A stretch of DNA of 61,698 bases from Paracidovorax wautersii (GTDB lineage Bacteria; Pseudomonadota; Gammaproteobacteria; Burkholderiales; Burkholderiaceae_C), in NCBI GenBank assembly GCA_009912175.1, contig WNDQ01000021.1:1-61698 (forward strand), read 5' to 3'. Of the stretch, positions 22,592 through 32,329 are shown in pieces (the first letter of the stretch is position 1; each line of letters opens with the position of its first letter). The notes beneath the pieces were generated by a model. The model was not told the origin of the DNA. It saw only the letters and a list, made by a program, of their open reading frames with translations, and searched no databases. Made by a program: the position numbers and the translations under genes.

Positions 22592-24548
22592 GCTCAGTCG
22601 TCGGCGGAGGCGGCGGCCGGCAGCAGCGGGATGTCCGCGACCCGGCGCGGCACCCCTTGCGGCGGGCCGCCCCGGCCCTGGCGCAGGCCGCCATGTCCTG
22701 CTCGCTCGGGTACTGGCCCAGGATCACGTAGTCGAACACGCGGCGCACGATGGGCGCGGCCACCTGCGCGCCCCAGCCCGCGTTCTCGACGATGGCCGCG
22801 ACCACGATCTGCGGGTTCTGCGCGGGCGCGAACGCCAGGTACAGGCCGTGGTCGCGCTGGCGCTCGGCCAGGCGCCGGGCGTCGTACTTGTCCTTCTGGC
22901 CGATGGTCACGGCCTGCGCCGTGCCGGTCTTGCCGCCCGAGGTGTAGCCCGCGCCCGCGAACACGCCGCGGCCGGTGCCGTCGGTCACCACGCTGACCAT
23001 GCCGTCGAGCACGACCTGCACGTTCTGCGGCTTGTAGCCCAGCTCGAGCGGCGCGCCCAGCTCGATCGGGCGGACCTGGCTGTCGTGCGGCCCGCGCGTG
23101 CCGCGCGCCACGTGCGGCTTGTAGTGCAGGCCCTTGTTGGCCACCGAGGCCATGGCGTTGGCCAGCTGCAGCATGGTGAAGCTGTTGTAGCCCTGGCCGA
23201 TGCCCAGCGAAATCGTCTCGCCCGCGTACCAGCGTTTCTGCTCGGGCCGGCGGTAGGTGTTGCGTTTCCACTCGGTGCTGGGCAGGATGCCGCGCGTCTC
23301 GCCCGGCAGATCGATGCCGGTGAACTGGCCAAAACCCAGCGGCTTCATGAAGTCGTGAATGGTGTCCACGCCCATGTCGTTGGCCAGCGAGTAGAAGTAC
23401 ACGTTGCTCGAACGCTGGATCGCGCGGCGCATGTCGACCACGCCGGCGGCCTCGTGGCTGCGGAAGGTGTGGCCGCCGAAGGTCCAGCTGCCCGTGTCGT
23501 TGATCACCATGCTCGGGCTGCGCTTGCCGGTCTCCAACGCGCCCAGGGCCATGAAGGGCTTGTAGGTCGAGCCGGGCGGGTAGGTGCCGCGCAGCGCGCG
23601 GTTGAACAGCGGGCGGTCGATCGATTCGTTGAGCGCCTGCCAGTTCTCCTGGTCGATGCCGTCGACGAACAGGTTTGGGTCGAAGCTGGGTTTGCTGACC
23701 ATGGCCAGGACCTCGCCCGTGCGCGGGTCGATCGCCACCAGCGCGCCGCGCCGGTCGCCGTACAGGTCCTCGACCATCTTCTGCAGCTTGATGTCCAGCG
23801 ACAGCACCACGTCATGGCCCGAGACCGCCGGCGTGGTCGACAGCACCCGCTCGGCGCGGCCGCTGGCCGTGGTCTCGACCTGCTCGATGCCGGTGGTGCC
23901 ATGCAGTTCGCGCTCGTAGCTCTGCTCGATGCCGAGCTTGCCGATGGACTCGGTGCCGCGGTAGTTGCCGGCGTCGTCGGAGTCGTCGATGCGCTCCTTC
24001 TCGGCCTCGTTGATGCGGCCGATGTAGCCCAGCACGTGGCCGGCCGTCTCGCCGAAGGGATAGGTCCGGAACAGCCTCGCCTTGATCTCCACGCCCGGGA
24101 AACGGTAGTTCTGCGCGGCAAAACGCGCCACCTCCTCGTCCGTCAGGCGGGTCTTGAGCGGCAGCGAGGCAAAGCTGCGCGACTCCGCCCGCAGCTGGCG
24201 AAAGCGCCGCAGGTCGCGCGGCGAGATCGGCACCAGTTGCTGGATGTCCTTGAGCGTCTGATCCAGGTCCGGCACCTTGGAGGGCGTGACCTCCAGCGCA
24301 TAGGCCGAATAGCTGGAGGCCAGCACCACGCCGTTGCGGTCGAGAATGCGGCCGCGGTTGGGCACGATGGGCAGCAGCGCGGTGCGGTTGCGCTCGGCGC
24401 GCGCGTCGAGCGCGTCGTGCCGCGCGACCTGCAGCACCAGCAGCCGGCCCACCAGCAGCGAAAAGCCGAGCACCACGATCAAGCCCGCCACCCACAGGCG
24501 GCGCTGGAAACGGGTCAGGTCGGCTTCGACGTTCTTGAGTTCAGCCAT
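22275..24548 (-). CDS. mrdA: Penicillin-binding protein 2 with a frameshifted C-terminal tail
   Basis: PBP2 is the elongasome transpeptidase that cross-links side-wall peptidoglycan. It has one N-terminal membrane helix (LWVAGLIVVLGFSLLVGRLL), a dimerisation domain starting near NRGRILDRNGVVLA, and the catalytic triad of motifs STYK, SSN (RSSNVYFYSL) and KTG (GKTGTAQA). All lie before the lesion. After SEQDMAA (near 22686) the family-like tail VRQGRGGPPQGVP continues in the next frame and stops at 22594; a single missing base puts the current frame into a Pro/Arg/Ala-rich tail of about 130 residues, antisense to lysR. The restored protein would be 651 residues. Function is probably kept, or the indel is a sequencing error. 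Last gene of mreBCD-mrdA; rodA does not follow. Confidence 0.9.
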   Translation of the reverse strand: MAELKNVEADLTRFQRRLWVAGLIVVLGFSLLVGRLLVLQVARHDALDARAERNRTALLPIVPNRGRILDRNGVVLASSYSAYALEVTPSKVPDLDQTLKDIQQLVPISPRDLRRFRQLRAESRSFASLPLKTRLTDEEVARFAAQNYRFPGVEIKARLFRTYPFGETAGHVLGYIGRINEAEKERIDDSDDAGNYRGTESIGKLGIEQSYERELHGTTGIEQVETTASGRAERVLSTTPAVSGHDVVLSLDIKLQKMVEDLYGDRRGALVAIDPRTGEVLAMVSKPSFDPNLFVDGIDQENWQALNESIDRPLFNRALRGTYPPGSTYKPFMALGALETGKRSPSMVINDTGSWTFGGHTFRSHEAAGVVDMRRAIQRSSNVYFYSLANDMGVDTIHDFMKPLGFGQFTGIDLPGETRGILPSTEWKRNTYRRPEQKRWYAGETISLGIGQGYNSFTMLQLANAMASVANKGLHYKPHVARGTRGPHDSQVRPIELGAPLELGYKPQNVQVVLDGMVSVVTDGTGRGVFAGAGYTSGGKTGTAQAVTIGQKDKYDARRLAERQRDHGLYLAFAPAQNPQIVVAAIVENAGWGAQVAAPIVRRVFDYVILGQYPSEQDMAACARAGAARRKGCRAGSRTSRCCRPPPPPTTEPTPGRRPAPAAGSAPARPGAAGGWCAAAGRCRGRRSARPGPAPAHRAARRSARRPAAPARRRRRARPAGLSLPVHPVPRSHARRCVSRAGNARPAARRTRCARSG

Positions 24549-24572
24549 GGGGCGCTCGGATTGCGGCCGCCG

Positions 24573-25094
24573 TCACAGCGGGCGGTTCTCGTCCTGGTCG
24601 GGCGCGCGCCGCTGCGGCGCCAGCAGCAGCCCCGTGATCAGCGGCCACAGCAAGGCCTCGATGGCCGGCGCCCAGGCCACTTCCCAGCCGGGAAAGATGC
24701 CGCTGACGACCAGGCCGGTCAGCAGCAGCAGCGCGTGCGCGGCGGCGAACAGCGGCAGCACGTGCAGCGCCTGCTGCACCGGGCCGTACCAGAGGATGCG
24801 GCGGCCCAGCGTCACGGCAAAGAAAGCCAGCAGCGCATAGGCCAGCGCGTGCTGGCCCAGCATGGCGCCCTTGTGCACGTCGATCACCAGTCCGAAGACA
24901 AAGGCGACCGACATGCCCACGCGGGCCGGCTGGTGCACGCACCAGAACATCAGCACCACGGCCATCAGGTCGGGCAGCCAGGGCGTGCGCCCGACCGGCA
25001 GCAGGCTCACCAGCAGCGCCAGCGCCAGCGTCAGCCAGATGAACCAGGCCTTGACGGGCAGCAACAGGGCCTGCTTGCTTTGCGGAGAGTACAT
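24573..25094 (-). CDS. mreD: Rod shape-determining protein MreD
   Basis: Integral membrane component of the elongasome, 173 residues with about five hydrophobic helices. The segments LPDLMAVVLMFWCVHQP and FVFGLVIDVHKGAMLGQHALAYALLAFF are typical of MreD in this group. It lies 18 bp after mreC and 24 bp before mrdA, surely co-transcribed. The sequence is poorly conserved across bacteria, so synteny carries part of the call. Confidence 0.92.
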   Translation of the reverse strand: MYSPQSKQALLLPVKAWFIWLTLALALLVSLLPVGRTPWLPDLMAVVLMFWCVHQPARVGMSVAFVFGLVIDVHKGAMLGQHALAYALLAFFAVTLGRRILWYGPVQQALHVLPLFAAAHALLLLTGLVVSGIFPGWEVAWAPAIEALLWPLITGLLLAPQRRAPDQDENRPL

Positions 25095-25112
25095 GGTCGA
25101 GGGCGCCTCGCG

Positions 25113-26213
25113 TCAGGGTGCGGGAGAAGCCGCGGGTGCCGTGCGGGCACGGCCAGCCACCGGCGCGGCGGAGGGGGCAGGCGCCGCGCGCGATGCGGGC
25201 GAGGCCGCCGGCCGGGCCGCGGGCTGAGGGGCCGCCGGGGCCGCAGGCGGGTTGGTCGACGTCGACGGCGGGGTGGACGCGGTCGCGGGCACAGGCGGGG
25301 CAGACGTGGCAGACGCAGGCGTGGGTTCGGCCTCGCCGTCCGGCTCGCCGCCCGGGCGCGACAGCGGCGCCAGCACCATCACGTGGCGCAGCCCGCGCAG
25401 GTGGGCCTGGGGCCGTGCGTAGACACGCATGAAGGCCGAGTCGGTGCGCCGGCTGACCTGCTCGACCTCGGCCACCGGCAGACCCGACGGGTAGATGCCG
25501 TCCACGCCGCTGGTGGTCAGCATGTCGCCGGTCTGCACGTCGGCGTCGTTCTGCACAAAACGCAGCTCCAGCCCGCCCTCGTCGAGCAGGTCGGGCACGC
25601 CGTAGGCGATGGCGCGCGCGCCGGTGCGCAGGTTCATCACGGGGATCACCATGTCCTGGTCGACCACCAGCGAGACCTCGCTGGTGAAGGGGTAGACCCG
25701 CGTGACCTGGCCGAGCACGCCATGCGCGTCCATCACGGGCGAGCCCGCGATCACGCCCTGCAGCCGCCCCTTGTCGATGGTGACGTGGCGCGAGTAGAGG
25801 TCGGTCGTGTCGTAGAGCACCTCGGCCGCCTGTGTGCTGGTGGTCAGGCGCGCGCGCAGGCCCAGCAGTTCGCGCAGGCGCGCGTTCTCGTCGAGCAGCG
25901 CCTCGGTCTGGGCCGCGCGCAGCGTGCGCGCCATCAGCCGCTGCTCGGCGCGGGCCTGGCCGGCCTGGGCTTCTTCGAGCGAACGCATGTAGGCCGTGCT
26001 GTTCTGCAGCAGCCGCACGGGCTTGAGCACGCCTTCCTGCAACGGGTAGAGCGCGGCGGCCACCACCATGCGCGCCGGCTCGGTGACCTTGAAGCGCGCG
26101 TCGGCCACCATCAGGAACACCGCCAGCGCCGCGCACACCAGCAGCCGCAAAACGGCCGGCGTCTCCTGCTTGAAGAAGGATGGCGGACTGCGGTCCAGCG
26201 TACCTAGCGGCAT
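25113..26213 (-). CDS. mreC: Rod shape-determining protein MreC
   Basis: Periplasmic scaffold linking MreB to the PBPs. The 366 residues show one membrane helix (VLRLLVCAALAVFLMVA), a coiled coil around residues 70-118 (EEAQAGQARAEQRL to ENARLRELLGL), and the beta-barrel core ending near HVMVLAPL. The last 75 residues are a Pro/Ala/Ser-rich low-complexity tail (PASATSAPPVPATAS and following), not part of the conserved fold. The ATG has AGGG upstream. Between mreB and mreD. Confidence 0.93.
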   Translation of the reverse strand: MPLGTLDRSPPSFFKQETPAVLRLLVCAALAVFLMVADARFKVTEPARMVVAAALYPLQEGVLKPVRLLQNSTAYMRSLEEAQAGQARAEQRLMARTLRAAQTEALLDENARLRELLGLRARLTTSTQAAEVLYDTTDLYSRHVTIDKGRLQGVIAGSPVMDAHGVLGQVTRVYPFTSEVSLVVDQDMVIPVMNLRTGARAIAYGVPDLLDEGGLELRFVQNDADVQTGDMLTTSGVDGIYPSGLPVAEVEQVSRRTDSAFMRVYARPQAHLRGLRHVMVLAPLSRPGGEPDGEAEPTPASATSAPPVPATASTPPSTSTNPPAAPAAPQPAARPAASPASRAAPAPSAAPVAGRARTAPAASPAP

Positions 26214-26381
26214 GTCATGCCCTCACAACCCGGCTACCGCCCCACGGGGGACCGGCAACCGCCCAAAGCCCTGCAACGACAAGGGCGCGGCTGCCGCATG
26301 CGTGCGGCGCGCGCCCTCAAACCCTGGCCACGCCTTGCGCGGCCAGCCGGCTCGCCCCGGTCGAACGCGGGGCGGCCTCAT

Positions 26382-27742
<1,361 letters not shown>

Positions 27743-28042
27743 ATGTCCCTCACCGCGAACGACATCACCCGCATCGCCCATCTGGCCCGGCTCGGCCTGC
27801 AGCCGGCCGAGCACGAGCGCCTGCTCGGCCAGCTCAACGACTTCTTCGGCATCGTCGAGCGCATGCAGGCGGTCGACACCACGGGTGTGCAGCCGCTGGC
27901 CCACCCCACCAGCGTGATCGAGGACGTGGCCCTGCGCCTGCGCGAGGACGCCGCCAGCGAGCCCAATGCCCGCGAGGCCAACCAGCGCAGCGCCCCGGCC
28001 GTCGAGCGCGGCCTGTTCCTGGTGCCCAAGGTCATCGAATAA
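27743..28042 (+). CDS. gatC: Glutamyl/aspartyl-tRNA amidotransferase subunit C
   Basis: Small wrapping subunit of the GatCAB amidotransferase that turns Glu-tRNAGln and/or Asp-tRNAAsn into the amidated forms. The 99 residues match Gat[18 protein letters not shown], then [25 protein letters not shown] and [10 protein letters not shown]. The in-frame TTG four codons upstream is not needed; ATG 27743 starts the family sequence. First gene of gatCAB. Confidence 0.96.
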   Translation: MSLTANDITRIAHLARLGLQPAEHERLLGQLNDFFGIVERMQAVDTTGVQPLAHPTSVIEDVALRLREDAASEPNAREANQRSAPAVERGLFLVPKVIE

Positions 28043-28083
28043 GCGCGCGCCAGCGCCCCGCCCTTTTCCCCTACGGAATCCGC

Positions 28084-29568
28084 ATGAGTGATCTGACCCA
28101 CATGACGGTGGCCGACTTGGCCGCCGCGCTCCAGCGCAAACAAGTCTCGGCCGTCGAGGCCGCCGAGCATTTCCTGGCCCGCATCGATGCGCACGCTGCG
28201 CTCGGCGCCTACCTGGCCACCGACCGCGAGGCCACGCTGGCGCAGGCGCGCGCGGCCGACGCCCGCATCGCCGCCGGCACGGCCGGCCGCCTCGAAGGCG
28301 TGCCCATCGCGCACAAGGACATCTTCGTCACGCGCGACTTCCCGACCACGGCCGGCTCCAAGATGCTGGCCGGCTACCGCTCGCCCTTCGACGCCACCGT
28401 GGTGGCGCGGCTGGGCCACGGCGCCCCGGGCCAGGGCGCAGGGGCCGGCGCGGTCACGCTGGGCAAGCTCAACTGCGACGAATTCGCCATGGGCTCGGCC
28501 AACGAGAACTCGGCCTACGGCCCCGCGCGCAACCCCTGGGACACCACCCGCGTGCCGGGCGGCTCCTCGGGCGGCAGCGCCGTGGCCGTGGCCACGCGCC
28601 TGGCACCGGCCACAACGGGCACCGACACCGGCGGCTCGATCCGCCAGCCGGCGGCCTTCTGCGGCATCACGGGCATCAAGCCGACCTATGGCCGCGCCTC
28701 ACGCTACGGCATGGTGGCCTTCGCGTCCAGCCTGGACCAGGCCGGCCCCATGGCCCGCACGGCCGAGGACTGCGCGCTGCTGCTGTCGGCCCTGTGCGGG
28801 CCCGATGCGGACCGCGACTCGACCGCGCTGGACCGCCCGGCCGAGGACTACACACGCGATCTGGCCGCCCCGCTCGACGGCCTGCGCATCGGCCTGCCGC
28901 GCGAGTTCTTTGGCGAGGGCCTGGCCGTCGACGTGCGCGCGGCCGTCGACGCGGCGCTCAAGACCTACGAATCGCTGGGCGCCACGCTGGTCGACATCAG
29001 CCTGCCGCGCACCGAGATGGCGATCCCGGTCTACTACATCATTGCCCCGGCCGAGGCCTCGTCCAACCTCTCGCGTTTCGACGGCGTGAAGTTCGGCCAC
29101 CGCGCCCGCGACTACACCGACCTGGAGTCGATGTACAAGAACACGCGCGCCGAGGGCTTTGGCGACGAGGTCAAGCGCCGCATCATGATCGGCAGCTACG
29201 TGCTCTCGCACGGCTACTACGACGCCTACTACCTGCAGGCGCAGAAGATCCGCCGCATGATCGCCGACGACTTCCAGCAGGCCTTCACGCAGTGCGACGT
29301 GATCGCCGGCCCGGTCGCCCCCACGGTGGCCTGGCAGCTCGGCGCGCACGCCGACCCGCTGACCGACTACCTGGCCGACATCTACACGCTGCCAGCCTCG
29401 CTGGCGGGCCTGCCCGGCATGAGCGTGCCGGCCGGCTTCGGCGAAGGCGGCATGCCCGTGGGCCTGCAGCTGATCGGCAACTACTTCCAGGAAGGCCGGC
29501 TGCTCAATGCCGCACACCGCTTGCAGCAGGCCACCGACTTCCACCTCCGCACGCCGCAGGGCATCTGA
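28084..29568 (+). CDS. gatA: Glutamyl/aspartyl-tRNA amidotransferase subunit A
   Basis: Amidase subunit that releases ammonia from glutamine. The 494 residues include the Lys of the Ser-cisSer-Lys triad in PIAHKDIF, the Gly/Ser-rich amidase signature [32 protein letters not shown] with both serines, and the tail [15 protein letters not shown]. Full length. It lies 41 bp after gatC and one base before gatB. Confidence 0.97.
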   Translation: MSDLTHMTVADLAAALQRKQVSAVEAAEHFLARIDAHAALGAYLATDREATLAQARAADARIAAGTAGRLEGVPIAHKDIFVTRDFPTTAGSKMLAGYRSPFDATVVARLGHGAPGQGAGAGAVTLGKLNCDEFAMGSANENSAYGPARNPWDTTRVPGGSSGGSAVAVATRLAPATTGTDTGGSIRQPAAFCGITGIKPTYGRASRYGMVAFASSLDQAGPMARTAEDCALLLSALCGPDADRDSTALDRPAEDYTRDLAAPLDGLRIGLPREFFGEGLAVDVRAAVDAALKTYESLGATLVDISLPRTEMAIPVYYIIAPAEASSNLSRFDGVKFGHRARDYTDLESMYKNTRAEGFGDEVKRRIMIGSYVLSHGYYDAYYLQAQKIRRMIADDFQQAFTQCDVIAGPVAPTVAWQLGAHADPLTDYLADIYTLPASLAGLPGMSVPAGFGEGGMPVGLQLIGNYFQEGRLLNAAHRLQQATDFHLRTPQGI

Positions 29569-29569
29569 C

Positions 29570-31063
29570 ATGAGTGAATCCGTGAACTCCTTCGCCGCAC
29601 AACAGGAAGGCCGCCCCACCGGGCCGCTGGTGCAGGGCTACGAAGTCGTCATCGGCTTCGAGACGCACGCCCAGCTCTCGACCGTCTCCAAGATCTTCAG
29701 CCGCGCGGCCACCGCCTTCGGCGCCGAGCCCAACACGCAGGCCTGCGCGGTCGACCTGGCCCTGCCCGGCACGCTGCCGGTGATGAACAAGGGCGCGGTC
29801 GAGCGCGCCATCCAGCTCGGCCTGGCGCTGGGCAGCACGATCGCGCCGCGCAGCATCTTCGCGCGCAAGAACTACTTCTACCCCGACCTGCCCAAGGGCT
29901 ACCAGATCAGCCAGTTCGAGATCCCGGTAGTGCAGGGCGGCGAAGTCAGCTTCCTGCTGGGCGACGAGAAAAAGACCGTGCGCCTGGTGCGCGCCCACCT
30001 GGAGGAAGACGCGGGCAAGTCGCTGCACGAGGACTTCATCGGCCAGTCGGGCATCGACCTCAACCGCGCCGGCACGCCGCTGCTGGAGATCGTGACCGAG
30101 CCCGACATCCGCTCGTCCGCCGAGGCCGTGGCCTATGCGCGCGAGCTGCACAAGATCGTCACCTGGATCGGCATCTGCGACGGCAACATGCAGGAAGGCA
30201 GCTTCCGCTGCGACGCCAACGTCTCGGTGCGCAAGCCCGGCCAGCCGCTGGGCACGCGCCGCGAGATCAAGAACCTCAACAGCTTCAAGTTCATGCAACA
30301 GGCGATCGACTTCGAGATCCGCTGGCAGATCGAGCAGATCGAGGACGGCTACGCCATCGAGCAGGCCACCGTGCTGTTCGACCCGGAAACGGGCGAGACC
30401 CGCGCCATGCGCACCAAGGAAGACGCGGCCGACTACCGCTACTTCCCCGACCCCGACCTGCCGCCGCTGGTGATTGCCGCCGACTGGATCGAACGTGTGC
30501 GCGCCGGCCTGCCCGAGCTGCCGCGCGCCATGGCCGCGCGTTTTGTGCAGCAGTACGGCCTGCCCGAGTACGACGCCACCACGCTCACGCAGAGCAAGGC
30601 CATGGCCGGCTTCTTCGAAGCGGTGGCGGCCGGCAGCGGCGCGGCCAAGCTGGCCAGCAACTGGGTCATGGGCGAGGTCTCGCGCCGCACCAATGCGCAG
30701 GACATCGGCTTTGACGCGCTGCCGATCACGGCCGCGCAACTGGCGCAACTGATCACCCGCATCGGCGACGGCACCATCTCCAACAACGCCGCCAAGCAGG
30801 TCTTCGAGGCGCTGTGGACGGGCGAGAGCACGGACGTGGATGCCGTCATCGAGGCCAAGGGCCTCAAGCAGATGAACGACACGGGCGCGCTCGAAGCCAT
30901 CGTCGACGAGGTGCTGGCCGCCAACGCCAAGTCGGTCGAGGAATTCCGCGCCGGCAAGGAAAAAGCCTTCAACGCCCTGGTCGGCCAGGTCATGAAGGCC
31001 AGCCGCGGCAAGGCCAACCCGGCGCAGGCCGGCGAGGTGCTGCGCGCCCGGCTCGGCGGCTGA
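29570..31063 (+). CDS. gatB: Glutamyl/aspartyl-tRNA amidotransferase subunit B
   Basis: Kinase/transamidase subunit that activates the tRNA-bound carboxylate with ATP and receives ammonia from GatA. The 497 residues have the GatB start [37 protein letters not shown], and the [14 protein letters not shown] block, then the helical and YqeY-like tail ([14 protein letters not shown]). The ATG at 29570 follows the gatA stop by one base; 21 codons open upstream lie inside gatA. Confidence 0.97.
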   Translation: MSESVNSFAAQQEGRPTGPLVQGYEVVIGFETHAQLSTVSKIFSRAATAFGAEPNTQACAVDLALPGTLPVMNKGAVERAIQLGLALGSTIAPRSIFARKNYFYPDLPKGYQISQFEIPVVQGGEVSFLLGDEKKTVRLVRAHLEEDAGKSLHEDFIGQSGIDLNRAGTPLLEIVTEPDIRSSAEAVAYARELHKIVTWIGICDGNMQEGSFRCDANVSVRKPGQPLGTRREIKNLNSFKFMQQAIDFEIRWQIEQIEDGYAIEQATVLFDPETGETRAMRTKEDAADYRYFPDPDLPPLVIAADWIERVRAGLPELPRAMAARFVQQYGLPEYDATTLTQSKAMAGFFEAVAAGSGAAKLASNWVMGEVSRRTNAQDIGFDALPITAAQLAQLITRIGDGTISNNAAKQVFEALWTGESTDVDAVIEAKGLKQMNDTGALEAIVDEVLAANAKSVEEFRAGKEKAFNALVGQVMKASRGKANPAQAGEVLRARLGG

Positions 31064-31096
31064 CACCCGACACGCGCGGCCCGTTCCCCTGCCCAT

Positions 31097-32179
31097 ATGT
31101 CCGCGCGCCCGCCCGTCCGTCCCCCGCGCGCCAGCGGCAACGACCTCGACCGCGTGGCGCTGGAGTGGTTCGTGCGCGAGCGGCGCGGGCTGAGCGTGCC
31201 CGAGCGCGCCGCCCTGACCACCTGGCTGGCCAGCCATCCCGACCACCCGGCTGCGCTCGCGCGCTGGCGCGACGACGGGTCGCGGCTGGACCAGTTGCCG
31301 CAGCAGTGCCTGGCGCAGATCCGCCAGAGCCTGGAGCACGACAAGAACTGGCAGACCCAGCGGGCCGGCTTGCAGCCCTTCGGCCCCCGGCACGCCACCG
31401 GCCTGCACCGCCGCCATGCGCTGGCAGTGGCCGCCACCACGCTGGGCGTGTCGGCGCTCGGCCTGGCGCTGTGGCGCCACTGGGAGCGGCCGATCTGGCA
31501 ACAGCAGTTCGCCAGCCGGCGCGGCCAGCAGCTGTCGCTGGTGCTGCCGGACGGCAGCCGCGTGCAGATCGACACCCAGACCCAGTTGACGGCGCAGCTC
31601 TTTCCCGGCCGGCGCTACGTGCACCTGAGCGGCGGCCAGGCGGCCTTCCATGTGGCCCCCGACGCCGAGCGGCCTTTCCATGTGTGGGCCGGCGACACCC
31701 GCGTCACCGTGGTCGGCACACGTTTCACCGTGCGCCACACGCCGGACATCCCGGGGCGCCCGGGCGTTCAGGTCGCGGTCACCGAAGGCCGCGTGCAGAT
31801 CGAGACCGTGGACGTCGTGACCGGCCACCGGCGCGGCATGCTGGGCGCCGACGTGTCCGTGGCCGCGGGCCAGCAGGTGGCCAGCGATGGCGCCGGTCAC
31901 CTGCGGGCCGTCGCGCAGGCCGATCCGAACCGCACGATGGCCTGGCGGCGCCAGCGCGTGCGCCTGGACGACGTGACGCTGGCCCAGGCCGTGGCCGAAT
32001 TCGAGCGCTACGGCGACACCCACCTGCGCATCGCATCGCCCGGCGTCGCGGCGCCGCGCATCACCGGCACCTTCAATGCGTTGGACCTGCGCAACTTTCT
32101 GCAGGCCCTGCCCCAGGTGCTGCCGGTGCGGCTGCTGGCGCAGGCCGACGGCTGGACCGACATCGTCCTGCGCGGCTGA
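31097..32179 (+). CDS. FecR family anti-sigma regulator
   Basis: Inner-membrane regulator of cell-surface signalling; in the Fec system it relays the loaded-receptor signal to an ECF sigma factor. The 360 residues show the N-terminal FecR_N domain (LEWFVRERRGLSVPERAALTTWLASHP), one hydrophobic helix (HALAVAATTLGVSALGLALW), the periplasmic FecR domain with LPDGSRVQIDTQTQL and HVWAGDTRVTVVGTRFTV, and a C-terminal STN-like region. Upstream is gatB, 33 bp away, and no sigma-factor gene is present on either side. The partner must be elsewhere, or the regulation differs. Followed by its TonB receptor. Confidence 0.9.
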   Translation: MSARPPVRPPRASGNDLDRVALEWFVRERRGLSVPERAALTTWLASHPDHPAALARWRDDGSRLDQLPQQCLAQIRQSLEHDKNWQTQRAGLQPFGPRHATGLHRRHALAVAATTLGVSALGLALWRHWERPIWQQQFASRRGQQLSLVLPDGSRVQIDTQTQLTAQLFPGRRYVHLSGGQAAFHVAPDAERPFHVWAGDTRVTVVGTRFTVRHTPDIPGRPGVQVAVTEGRVQIETVDVVTGHRRGMLGADVSVAAGQQVASDGAGHLRAVAQADPNRTMAWRRQRVRLDDVTLAQAVAEFERYGDTHLRIASPGVAAPRITGTFNALDLRNFLQALPQVLPVRLLAQADGWTDIVLRG

Positions 32180-32329
32180 GCGCCTTGGCGAGCGGCATTC
32201 AGCGATCAAAAGCTGATGATTCATCGGGGTTAACAACCCATCGATGACGAGGGCTTAGGCTTGCGTTGGCGTTTGTATCTATATAAGAAGCATTCTGATT
32301 TCAAATCGCATCGCAGAGGACCTCTTTTC

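Noticed and set aside
22848-26207. 1119-codon plus-strand frame across mrdA, mreD and mreC
   Set aside because: Antisense shadow in high-GC DNA; composition Arg/Gly/His-rich and no domain seen.
32180-32329. Fur box or iron-type ECF promoter before the TonB receptor
   Set aside because: No 19-bp Fur-like palindrome and no match to a recognised ECF promoter; only a GGGTT/AACCC dyad was visible.
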